Shown: piece by piece, positions 6,593-12,751 of the stretch
Layout: each line of letters opens with the position of its first letter
Numbering within the stretch: position 1 is the first letter of the stretch
Origin: Cytophagia bacterium
GTDB lineage: Bacteria; Bacteroidota; Bacteroidia; UBA7662
Length of the DNA stretch: 12,751 nucleotides
NCBI GenBank assembly: GCA_009926405.1
Contig: RFOZ01000044.1
Location: 1-12,751, forward strand
Direction of reading: 5' to 3'
Notes under the pieces: model-generated
Told to the model about the DNA's origin: nothing
What the model saw: only the letters and a program-made list of their open reading frames with translations
Databases searched by the model: none
Position numbers and translations under genes: made by a program

Positions 6593-7975
6593 TTAACCCA
6601 GGACGCGAACCAATAGCAGCACGAGGCCGGCCAAAAGGGCCGAAATGGGTATGGTCAAAACCCAGGCCCATAACAATTGGATGGTAACGCCCCAGCGGAC
6701 GGCAGACAAACGCCTGGTCGCACCGACCCCAATGATTGAACCCGTAATGGTATGGGTTGTGCTCACCGGGATGCCCATCTGCTCCGTCATGAAAAGGGTT
6801 AATGCCCCGGAAGTTTCGGCACAAACACCCTCCAGAGGGGTGACCTTGGTGATCTTGGTGCCCATGGTTTTGATGATTTTCCAACCCCCGCTGAGGGTAC
6901 CCAAGCCAATCGCCGAATAACAGGCCAAGGGAACCCAGTCCGGCATGTTCTTGATGTCCTCGATATCCCCGTTGGCCACCATGGCCGCCGCAATGATCCC
7001 CATCACCTTTTGGGCATCGTTACCCCCGTGTCCCACACTGAACGCCGCCGATGAAAGCAACTGCAATTTTTTGAACATATCCCCCACCCGGTAGGCGGTG
7101 GGTGTCGTGAACTTCTCGACATACCAAAAAGTCAAGACAAAAAGAAAGGCCACGGCCATAATACCCCAGACCATCACCGAATTGTCTGCCCCGTTCAAGC
7201 CTTTGGACAATTTAGACGTCAAGGAAGACTCTGCGCTTGGAAAAAGCAGAGACACCTGTGCAGTCAACCCCTCCGCCCCGACCTCATCGTAGCCACGGAT
7301 CAGGGATCGAACCTCGCCTTCCTTGGAAGACCATTCGGGCGATTCACCGTAAACTTTGTGAGCGACCTCGACCATTTTGATTTGCTCAAAATAATCAAAA
7401 GCAAACCAGGTCAACATGCACGAAGCAACTATTATTCCCGTACGCAATAAGAGATTTTGCTGGATGGTCACGAGGGTAATAAAAGCCGATATAGCCATCC
7501 CAATTAACGGGGCCAGAAAAATAAAAAGGAGGGTTTTGGAGATCTTGTCCATCGCCACAATGGCTTCAAAGTCCAAATCGGGCTGATTCCAAAACGCATT
7601 GACCACCGCCGCTCCTGCAAAGCCCCCAATGAGGGTGTGCGAAGACGAAGACGGAATTCCATACCACCAAGTCAAAAGGTTCCACGCAATGGCGGCAATC
7701 AAGCCCGAAAAAATAACCTGCAGCGTAATGAACTCGCCGTGAACGGTTTTTCCGATGGTATTGGCCACCGCATGGTCTTTGAAAATAAAAAAAGCAACGA
7801 AGTTGAAAAAGGCCGCCCATACAACGGCTTGCAAAGGCGTTAAAACCTTGGTGGACACCACCGTCGCAATGGAATTCGCTGCGTCGTGAAAACCATTGAT
7901 GTAATCAAAAAGGAGCGCCAGAACAATAATGACAATCAGAAGGGTCATATCCGATGGACTAGGCGTATTTGACAA
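6593..7975 (-). CDS. Pit-family inorganic phosphate transporter
   Basis: An inner-membrane symporter taking up phosphate (as a metal-phosphate complex) with cations. The 460 residues show the duplicated PHO4/Pit fold: first half with DYINGFHDAANSIAT (24-38) and GIPSSSSHTLIGG (106-118), second half with GHGGNDAQKVMG (315-326) and GIPVSTTHTITGS (401-413). The paired GFHDAAN and GGNDAQ motifs carry the substrate-binding Asn and Asp. The halves are joined by a hydrophilic segment at about 197-262, longer than in the shortest archaeal members but usual in large bacterial Pits. The longest start (7975) overlaps the DUF47 gene by 17 bp. The ATG at 7948, starting MTLLIVIIV, matches the usual family start better and leaves a 10-bp gap, so it may be the true start. 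It is cotranscribed with its DUF47 partner. Confidence 0.95.
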   Translation of the reverse strand: MSNTPSPSDMTLLIVIIVLALLFDYINGFHDAANSIATVVSTKVLTPLQAVVWAAFFNFVAFFIFKDHAVANTIGKTVHGEFITLQVIFSGLIAAIAWNLLTWWYGIPSSSSHTLIGGFAGAAVVNAFWNQPDLDFEAIVAMDKISKTLLFIFLAPLIGMAISAFITLVTIQQNLLLRTGIIVASCMLTWFAFDYFEQIKMVEVAHKVYGESPEWSSKEGEVRSLIRGYDEVGAEGLTAQVSLLFPSAESSLTSKLSKGLNGADNSVMVWGIMAVAFLFVLTFWYVEKFTTPTAYRVGDMFKKLQLLSSAAFSVGHGGNDAQKVMGIIAAAMVANGDIEDIKNMPDWVPLACYSAIGLGTLSGGWKIIKTMGTKITKVTPLEGVCAETSGALTLFMTEQMGIPVSTTHTITGSIIGVGATRRLSAVRWGVTIQLLWAWVLTIPISALLAGLVLLLVRVLG

Positions 7976-8606
7976 CGATGGAGTCTATCACGTTGGTTGC
8001 GTCTTCGAATTTGTCCGTAACAATTTCCAAAACCTGGTAAATCTCCCGCTTCTTGATTAATTCTTTGACATCCGTCTCCATGTCGAACAAACGCTCGATG
8101 CACATATCAAAAACATCGTCCGCTTGGTTCTCCAAAGAATTCACTTTGATAATCGCTTCGGACATGATTTTGACATTCTTCATATTTCGAAGCTCAAAGA
8201 CGGCTGTCTTGACTTCGGCGCATCCGAGTCGGATAATTTCGGCCATTTTGCGCATCCCACTATCGTCGGGATTCACCTTGTAAAAATTAATCTTTTTGCC
8301 CGATGCAAAAATATAATCGCAAATATCATCCAAAGCAATGGCCAGGTAATGAATATCCTCCCGGTCAAAAGGCGTGATAAAATTTCTACCCAGTTCCTGA
8401 AAGATCTGATGGGTGTACTCGTCGTTGCGGTGTTCCAATTGTTCGAGCTTGGCTATCAACGAAGCCCGTTGGTTGTAATCAGGTTCATTCACCACTTGGC
8501 TTAACAAGTCTCCCATTTCGACCACCGTGACAGCGACCTTCTCAAACAAGGTATAAAAAACTTTGTCTTTGGGCAAAAAGACAGCGAGGAGGTTGTTTAA
8601 TCCCAT
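7959..8606 (-). CDS. DUF47 family (PhoU-like) phosphate transport accessory protein
   Basis: A cytoplasmic, almost wholly helical 215-residue protein of the DUF47/PhoU-like family, proposed to regulate the Pit transporter encoded beside it. PhoU relatives bind metal clusters through repeated acidic helix motifs. Candidates here are LEHRNDEYTH (57-66), ALDDICDY (91-98), ENQADDVFD (159-167) and DKFEDATNVID (198-208). TPFDREDI (78-85) is another family hallmark. The start MGLNNLLAVFLPKD is typical. The order DUF47 then pit, with overlapping or abutting ends, is a widespread arrangement and supports joint expression. The gene has a good promoter candidate about 40-70 bases upstream and an A-rich leader directly before the ATG, as is common where Shine-Dalgarno sequences are weak. 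Confidence 0.93.
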   Translation of the reverse strand: MGLNNLLAVFLPKDKVFYTLFEKVAVTVVEMGDLLSQVVNEPDYNQRASLIAKLEQLEHRNDEYTHQIFQELGRNFITPFDREDIHYLAIALDDICDYIFASGKKINFYKVNPDDSGMRKMAEIIRLGCAEVKTAVFELRNMKNVKIMSEAIIKVNSLENQADDVFDMCIERLFDMETDVKELIKKREIYQVLEIVTDKFEDATNVIDSIVVKYA

Positions 8607-8646
8607 AACATTTTTTTTAGATCTTTCTTGGGGCAGCGGTGTTGAT

Positions 8647-8674
8647 CAAAAGTACTTCAAGATTAACCCCTCAA
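8647..8674 (-). promoter_or_regulatory. Likely Bacteroidota-type promoter of the DUF47-pit pair
   Basis: On the minus strand TACTTTTG (8654-8647) matches TAnnTTTG exactly, and TTG (8674-8672) serves as -33 with a 17-base gap, slightly short. Start of transcription near 8640 would leave a leader of about 35 bases. The 119-bp gap after the isomerase gene is AT-rich and otherwise empty apart from a second, less well-placed TATTTTTG (8718-8711). Confidence 0.5.
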
Positions 8675-8725
8675 CTTTAAGGAAATATTAACAGAACAGG
8701 TTGGAGAGGCCAAAAATAACCTTTT

Positions 8726-9502
8726 CTAGCGCCCCTTGAATTGGGGTGTGCGCTTCTCGTTGAAAGCGGCGACTCCTTCCTTATGGTCCTCGCTCCGGCC
8801 GGCGATGCCTTGGCAAAGGGCCTCGTAGTCCAGCATTTGGTCCAAATCGGAGTGAAAACTGCGGTTGAGCATCTTCTTCATGAGACCGATGGCCTTGGTA
8901 GGGGCCTGGCGGTAATGGTCTACCCAGAGATTGACGGCCTGGTCCAGCTCTTCGTCCGGGACGGCCTTGTTAATGAGGCCCCACTGAGCGGCGGTCTGGG
9001 CATCGATCCGGCTGGCAAGGGTACTCATTTCAAAGGCCCTGGCCGAACCCACCAAGCGAGGCAGGAAATACGAAGAACCCGAATCCAAAACCAAACCCAC
9101 ATTCACAAAAACCTCGATGAACTTGGCCGAATGGGCCGCCACACTCAAATCACAGGCCAAAGCCAAGGAACAGCCAGCTCCGGCTGCCACCCCGTTGATC
9201 CGTCCAATGATGGGCTTGGGCATATCGCGCATGGCGCGGATGATGGGGTTGTAGCGCTTGTGCAATGATTCGCTCAGGTCTCGGTCCTTGGAATCCTTGA
9301 TGGATTTGAGGTCCTGACCGGAACAAAAAGCCTTGCCGGCCCCGGTTAAAACCACCACCCGAACCTCATCGCTGCGGTTGGCCTCTTTGAGAGCAGACTG
9401 CAGGGCATAGCTCTGTTCGTCGTCAAACGCGTTGAAAACATCGGGGCGGTTGAGGGTAATGCGGGCGACTCCCTCTTCGATTTGGAACAATACACTGGAC
9501 AT
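8726..9502 (-). CDS. Enoyl-CoA hydratase/isomerase family protein, PaaG-like
   Basis: A 258-residue crotonase-fold acyl-CoA enzyme of normal length. The CoA/oxyanion segments AFCSGQDL (58-65) and NGVAAGAG (103-110) are intact. The two glutamates that hydrate the double bond in classical enoyl-CoA hydratase are replaced by Ser112 (GAGCSLAL) and Phe132 (AKFIEVF). Asp140 (GLVLDSGSS) aligns with the catalytic Asp of PaaG and delta3-delta2-enoyl-CoA isomerases. The C-terminus GRSEDHKEGVAAFNEKRTPQF also matches PaaG closely. It therefore probably shifts a double bond (or isomerises the epoxide/oxepin in phenylacetate breakdown) rather than adding water. No other paa or beta-oxidation gene is in the window, so the pathway is open. 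It lies 40 bp after the PAP2-like gene on the same strand; GGGC-8-GCCC in that gap is a weak hairpin. Confidence 0.92.
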   Translation of the reverse strand: MSSVLFQIEEGVARITLNRPDVFNAFDDEQSYALQSALKEANRSDEVRVVVLTGAGKAFCSGQDLKSIKDSKDRDLSESLHKRYNPIIRAMRDMPKPIIGRINGVAAGAGCSLALACDLSVAAHSAKFIEVFVNVGLVLDSGSSYFLPRLVGSARAFEMSTLASRIDAQTAAQWGLINKAVPDEELDQAVNLWVDHYRQAPTKAIGLMKKMLNRSFHSDLDQMLDYEALCQGIAGRSEDHKEGVAAFNEKRTPQFKGR

Positions 9503-9542
9503 GGTTCGGATTCAGGAGGGCAAAATAAAGCCCAAAAACGGG

Positions 9543-10241
9543 TTAATCCGTTGGCCCCAGACCCAACAGCCCCAGACCCATCACCAAAAGCCCTGCCCCC
9601 CATCCGTGGAGCAATTCAGCGGGGGTATGGGCCCCGGAATGCAGACGAGCAGCGACCACCAAACCCGAAAGCAGAACCACCCCTGGTACTAGCCCAGCGG
9701 CAAGCGCCACGCCCCCGTTCATCAAGCCTGCGGTGGACTCGTCTCCCCAACCCCAATCAGCACCCTGCCTGTACAAGCAAGCCGTGGCAGCCGTCAGGGC
9801 CCCCATGCCCATGGCATGGGCGGATACCTTGGTGCGCTCCAACAAGATCAGGGCCCATAACACCAGAATCAAGGAACAGAGGATGGGACGCGTCAACCAC
9901 GGGCTCAGGTTCAAATCGGCCAACATCCACCATAGGGCCCCCAAGCAGAGGGCCTGAACCGTGTACGGGGAACGGCGCTGCCCCGCCTCCGGCACCTCCA
10001 AGGAGCTTATCATGCCCATTCTCTTCATCCACAACAACGCCAGCAGTGGCAGTACCACTGCCATCAAAGCCAAAGCCGCCGTAAACCACCACGACACGGT
10101 GGGAGGGTAGGCTTCCAGAGCCGGTAGGCCCGCTGACCAGGCCAAGCCATTGATGTACAAAGGCATCCAAACCGGATGCGTTACCAGAGCGATTCCCTTT
10201 ACTCCCCTATCCAAAACCTCGGCCCTAAACATAGATTTCAT
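9543..10241 (-). CDS. PAP2-like integral membrane protein with altered phosphatase motifs
   Basis: A 232-residue membrane protein with about five to six hydrophobic segments (roughly 50-72, 95-110, 117-134, 140-156, 175-198, 212-228). It shows the layout of lipid/undecaprenyl-phosphate phosphatases of the PAP2 family. The third motif SR-x5-H-x3-D appears as A198-R199-x5-H205-x3-E209 with exact spacing. The second, PSGH, appears as VSAH (139-142). The first, K-x6-RP, is poorly kept (QRRSPY, 88-93). The central and C-terminal histidines needed for phosphate transfer are thus present, while flanking residues differ. Related Bacteroidota proteins are annotated as PAP2 family or hypothetical. Activity is uncertain. 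A second ATG (10232) is a possible start. It is divergent from the antiporter gene, with only 25 bp between starts, so promoters probably lie inside coding sequence. Confidence 0.75.
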   Translation of the reverse strand: MKSMFRAEVLDRGVKGIALVTHPVWMPLYINGLAWSAGLPALEAYPPTVSWWFTAALALMAVVLPLLALLWMKRMGMISSLEVPEAGQRRSPYTVQALCLGALWWMLADLNLSPWLTRPILCSLILVLWALILLERTKVSAHAMGMGALTAATACLYRQGADWGWGDESTAGLMNGGVALAAGLVPGVVLLSGLVVAARLHSGAHTPAELLHGWGAGLLVMGLGLLGLGPTD

Positions 10242-10266
10242 ACGATTTTGCTAATTTAGAGGAGAA

Positions 10267-11490
10267 ATGGAGACCTTCCACGAATTGCCATTCTTTACCA
10301 ACCTGTTGATCCTGTTGGTCGCCGCCCGCATTCTGGGCGAAGTCCTGGAACGATTCCGGCAGCCCGCCTTGATTGGAGAAATCTTGGCAGGGATTCTTTT
10401 GGGGCCCAGCCTGCTGAACCTGATTCACCGGACCGAAGAAATCAAAGTCATTTCCGAACTCGGTATTTTCTTGCTGGTGATTCGGGCCGGTCTCGAAATC
10501 AACATCGAAGACATTCTTCGATCCCTCAGAGGCCGTAACATTATTATATCCATCACGGCCTTTACGGTCCCCATCCTCAGTGGGATTGCCGTGGGGCTGG
10601 GTTTTGGCCAAGACCTCCCCTCCACCCTTTTTATTGGACTCTGTGTTGCGATCACGGCCCTTCCCGTAAGCATTCGCATCCTTATGGACCTGCGCAAAAT
10701 CAAAACCATGGTGGGGCAACAAATTATCTCGGTCGCCATTTTTGACGATGTCTTGGCCCTTTCCATCCTGGGGGTTCTGCTCAGCCTCAAAGGCACCGAC
10801 ATGTCTATGAACCTGGTTATCACAGCCGGAGCCATCTCGGTCTTCAAATTGGCTTTGTTTGGAGGCATTCTAACCTTGGTGTATTTTGTTGTTCGTCGTA
10901 TTCTGCGCAAAGGGGATTATATCCAAGAATCCCTGGACAAATTGGTCGCGCTTCTGCGGGGCAAGGAACCATTGCACGCCTTGTTTTTTGCCTTTGTTCT
11001 CCTCTTTGCCACCTTTACCGAAATCCTTGGACTGCATTTTATTGTAGGCGCCTTTTTTGCGGCCCTTCTGATCAGCGAATCTCTGATCGGCAAGGAGAAC
11101 CTGCGCGTTATCGAAAAAACCACCAGCAACATGGCCATGGGTTTTTTGGCGCCTATCTTTTTTGCAGGCATCGGTCTGGAATTTAACATCGGCTCCATTC
11201 ACAACTTGGGCCTGATGGGAGCCATTCTGCTGGCATCGTATGCCTCCAAAATCGTTGGGGGCTACCTGGGTGGTCGCTTTGCCGGCATGCGCCACCGGGC
11301 CTCCCTCACCCTGGGCATCGGCCTGAACGCCCGCGGTATCATGGAATTGGTGATTGCCAACATTGCCTACAAAAACGGCATGATCAGCACCGAACTCTTT
11401 TCGATTTTGGTGCTGATGGGCGTGCTCACCACCCTGACGACCCCCATGATGCTCAAAAGAGCCTTTGGTCGTACAAACCCGGTCCCTTAA
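10267..11490 (+). CDS. CPA2-family cation/proton antiporter (NapA/KefB-type transport domain)
   Basis: An inner-membrane Na+ or K+/H+ exchanger of 407 residues, about 12-13 helices, made of the Na_H_exchanger domain alone. The start RQPALIGEILAGILLGPSLL (31-50) and the later GLNARGIMELVIA (352-364) are characteristic of CPA2. The paired aspartates D160-D161 (AIFDDVLAL) mark the ion-binding site, in the DD form associated with electrogenic exchange. K328 (ASKIVGGYLGG) matches the conserved lysine that pairs with it in NapA. It lacks the C-terminal TrkA-N/RCK domain of KefB/KefC, so it should not be gated by nucleotides or glutathione through such a domain. AGGAG lies only two bases before the ATG, close for a working ribosome site. 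Its last codons overlap the end of rpoN. Confidence 0.92.
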   Translation: METFHELPFFTNLLILLVAARILGEVLERFRQPALIGEILAGILLGPSLLNLIHRTEEIKVISELGIFLLVIRAGLEINIEDILRSLRGRNIIISITAFTVPILSGIAVGLGFGQDLPSTLFIGLCVAITALPVSIRILMDLRKIKTMVGQQIISVAIFDDVLALSILGVLLSLKGTDMSMNLVITAGAISVFKLALFGGILTLVYFVVRRILRKGDYIQESLDKLVALLRGKEPLHALFFAFVLLFATFTEILGLHFIVGAFFAALLISESLIGKENLRVIEKTTSNMAMGFLAPIFFAGIGLEFNIGSIHNLGLMGAILLASYASKIVGGYLGGRFAGMRHRASLTLGIGLNARGIMELVIANIAYKNGMISTELFSILVLMGVLTTLTTPMMLKRAFGRTNPVP

Positions 11491-12751
11491 TAGGTCCGAC
11501 GAATACGGGCCACGGGTATTCCCAATTGCTCCCGGTACTTGGCCACCGTGCGGCGGGCCAATCGAAAACCCTTGTCCTGCAAGGCCTGCATCAAGTCATC
11601 GTCGTCCAAGGGGTTGCTTTTGTCTTCCGATTCAATCAAAGATGCCATCACTTCGCGGACCTGGATGGCCGAGGCCTCGGGGCCACTTTGGGTCGCAATG
11701 CCCTCGCTAAAAAAAGCTTTGAGCGGAAAATGCCCAAACCAGGTCTGAACATATTTCGAACTGACCACCCGCGATACGGTTGATATATCCATGCCGATCC
11801 GTTCCGAAACATCCTTGAGAATCATGGGCCGAAGCATGGCCTTGTTCCCGCTCAAAAAAAAGTCTTTCTGCAAATCCAGAATGGCCTGCATGGTCAGGCG
11901 CAATGTTTGACCCCGTTGTTCCAGCGCCTCAATGAACCAACGCGCTTGATCGATTTTGGTCCGAATAAATTGGGAGGCTTCGCGCAGGCCGGAACCGGAT
12001 TTTCGGCTATCGTATTCCTCCAGCATTTCGCGGTAATAAGTGCTGATTTTGAGAGACTTGGTATCGTTTCCATCGTTGAGGTGCAGTTCCAAACGGCCTT
12101 CCCTCAGCAGGACATAAAAGTCCGGAATAGCGGTGGGCGCTTCGTCCGGATGAGCCAAGGAATCCCCGGGCCGGGGGTTCAGGGTCAGGATTTCGGAACG
12201 GGCCTCCCGCATTCTTTCTGTGCTCCAACCAAGCTTGGCAGCCAAGCGATCAAACTGGCGCTGACCGTAGGCCTCAAAATGATGTTCCAACAACAGAACC
12301 GCATCCGCCAACGGATCTCCCAAAAGGGAATCATCGGAGGCCTTTTCTTCCCCGTTCCATTGACGGCGATTAAGCATGCGGTGTCGTAACTGCAAAAGCA
12401 GGCATTCTTGCAAATCCCTGGCCCCAACACCGGGCGGATCCATTTCTTGTACCTTGGCCAAAACTTCTTGTAACCTCGAAATTTCGACGTTTAGGTTTTC
12501 TTGGAAGGCCAGGTCATCGGCCAGGTTGGCCAAAGGGCGGCGCAAGTACCCGTCGGGGTCCAGATTTCCAATCAAATGCAAACCAATGCGGTTTTCTTCG
12601 TCGGATTCGGCCACCATATGCCATTGGGCCAGCAGATCGTCCAGGAAACTACCCCCGGACGCTTGGTTGACCCATCGGCTATCGACTTCGGGGGCTTGTT
12701 GTCCCTGTTCCAGGTATTCGTCCGTTTGGTCCTCGGACCATTGCCCGGCGT
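11487..12751 (-). CDS. rpoN: RNA polymerase sigma-54 factor, N-terminus beyond window edge
   Basis: Sigma-54 directs RNA polymerase to -24/-12 promoters, opened only with an AAA+ activator. The reading frame is open from the edge to the stop at 11487, 421 codons including the stop. An in-frame ATG at 12617 is internal: the 44 codons upstream (including SGGSFLDDLLAQWH) are in family context, so the gene enters from outside, missing perhaps 60-80 residues with the Gln-rich activator-interacting region I. Visible are the core-binding domain (HLIGNLDPDGYLRRPL, MDPPGVGARDLQECLLLQLRH split as MDPPGVGARDL and QECLLLQLRH), the helix-turn-helix (IGMDISTVSRVVSSKYVQ) and the RpoN box ARRTVAKYR (11532-11558) that reads the -24 element. 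All key parts look intact. The stop shares TTAA with the converging antiporter stop. Confidence 0.97.
   Translation of the reverse strand, partial: AGQWSEDQTDEYLEQGQQAPEVDSRWVNQASGGSFLDDLLAQWHMVAESDEENRIGLHLIGNLDPDGYLRRPLANLADDLAFQENLNVEISRLQEVLAKVQEMDPPGVGARDLQECLLLQLRHRMLNRRQWNGEEKASDDSLLGDPLADAVLLLEHHFEAYGQRQFDRLAAKLGWSTERMREARSEILTLNPRPGDSLAHPDEAPTAIPDFYVLLREGRLELHLNDGNDTKSLKISTYYREMLEEYDSRKSGSGLREASQFIRTKIDQARWFIEALEQRGQTLRLTMQAILDLQKDFFLSGNKAMLRPMILKDVSERIGMDISTVSRVVSSKYVQTWFGHFPLKAFFSEGIATQSGPEASAIQVREVMASLIESEDKSNPLDDDDLMQALQDKGFRLARRTVAKYREQLGIPVARIRRTY

Noticed and set aside
9482..10084. 200-codon Pro/Ser-rich plus-strand frame
   Set aside because: It is antisense to the PAP2-like gene and the start of the isomerase gene; proline runs come from reading GGN-rich codons backwards.
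12615..12617. ATG at 12617 as the rpoN start
   Set aside because: The frame stays open to the window edge with family-like sequence upstream, and a start here would remove the activator-interacting region.
1..12751. Mobile element, defence system or CRISPR array
   Set aside because: No transposase, integrase, terminal inverted repeats, regular spaced repeats or defence-type domains were seen; the genes are housekeeping or transport genes.

Overview
The window is a compact chromosomal segment from a member of the Bacteroidota. Three things point there: the gene order panC (divergent) / single-domain glycogen-synthase-like gene / DUF4270 lipoprotein / glmS, typical of that phylum; upstream sites matching its unusual -7 promoter element TAnnTTTG; and mostly weak Shine-Dalgarno sequences. 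Base composition is moderate for the phylum and looks even across the window. I see no insertion sequence, integrase, phage gene, CRISPR array, tRNA or rRNA. I cannot name the genus.

Left part (1-4430): the 5' end of panC (minus strand) runs off the left edge. Divergent from it is a plus-strand block: a GT5-like N-terminal-domain protein, a DUF4270 lipoprotein overlapping it by ATGA, and glmS (glucosamine-6-phosphate synthase). These touch coenzyme A precursor synthesis, an outer-envelope lipoprotein and amino-sugar supply for the cell wall.

Middle part (4447-10241): six minus-strand genes, read from right to left as a PAP2-like membrane protein, a PaaG-like enoyl-CoA isomerase/hydratase-family enzyme, a DUF47 (PhoU-like) protein, a Pit-family phosphate transporter, formate-tetrahydrofolate ligase (fhs) and a 95-residue membrane protein. 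DUF47 and Pit overlap or nearly abut and form a phosphate-uptake pair with its own likely promoter. The fhs upstream region carries short repeats and alternative hairpins.

Right part (10267-12751): a CPA2-type Na+(K+)/H+ antiporter on the plus strand converges on rpoN (sigma-54, minus strand), whose start lies beyond the right edge. The two stop codons share the tetranucleotide TTAA.

I found no clearly new multi-gene system. The points most worth a second look are the GT5-like protein that has lost both active-site motifs yet sits translationally coupled to a DUF4270 lipoprotein ahead of glmS, the PAP2-like protein with a conservatively altered active site, the crotonase-family enzyme lacking both hydratase glutamates, and the repeat/hairpin region between pit and fhs.
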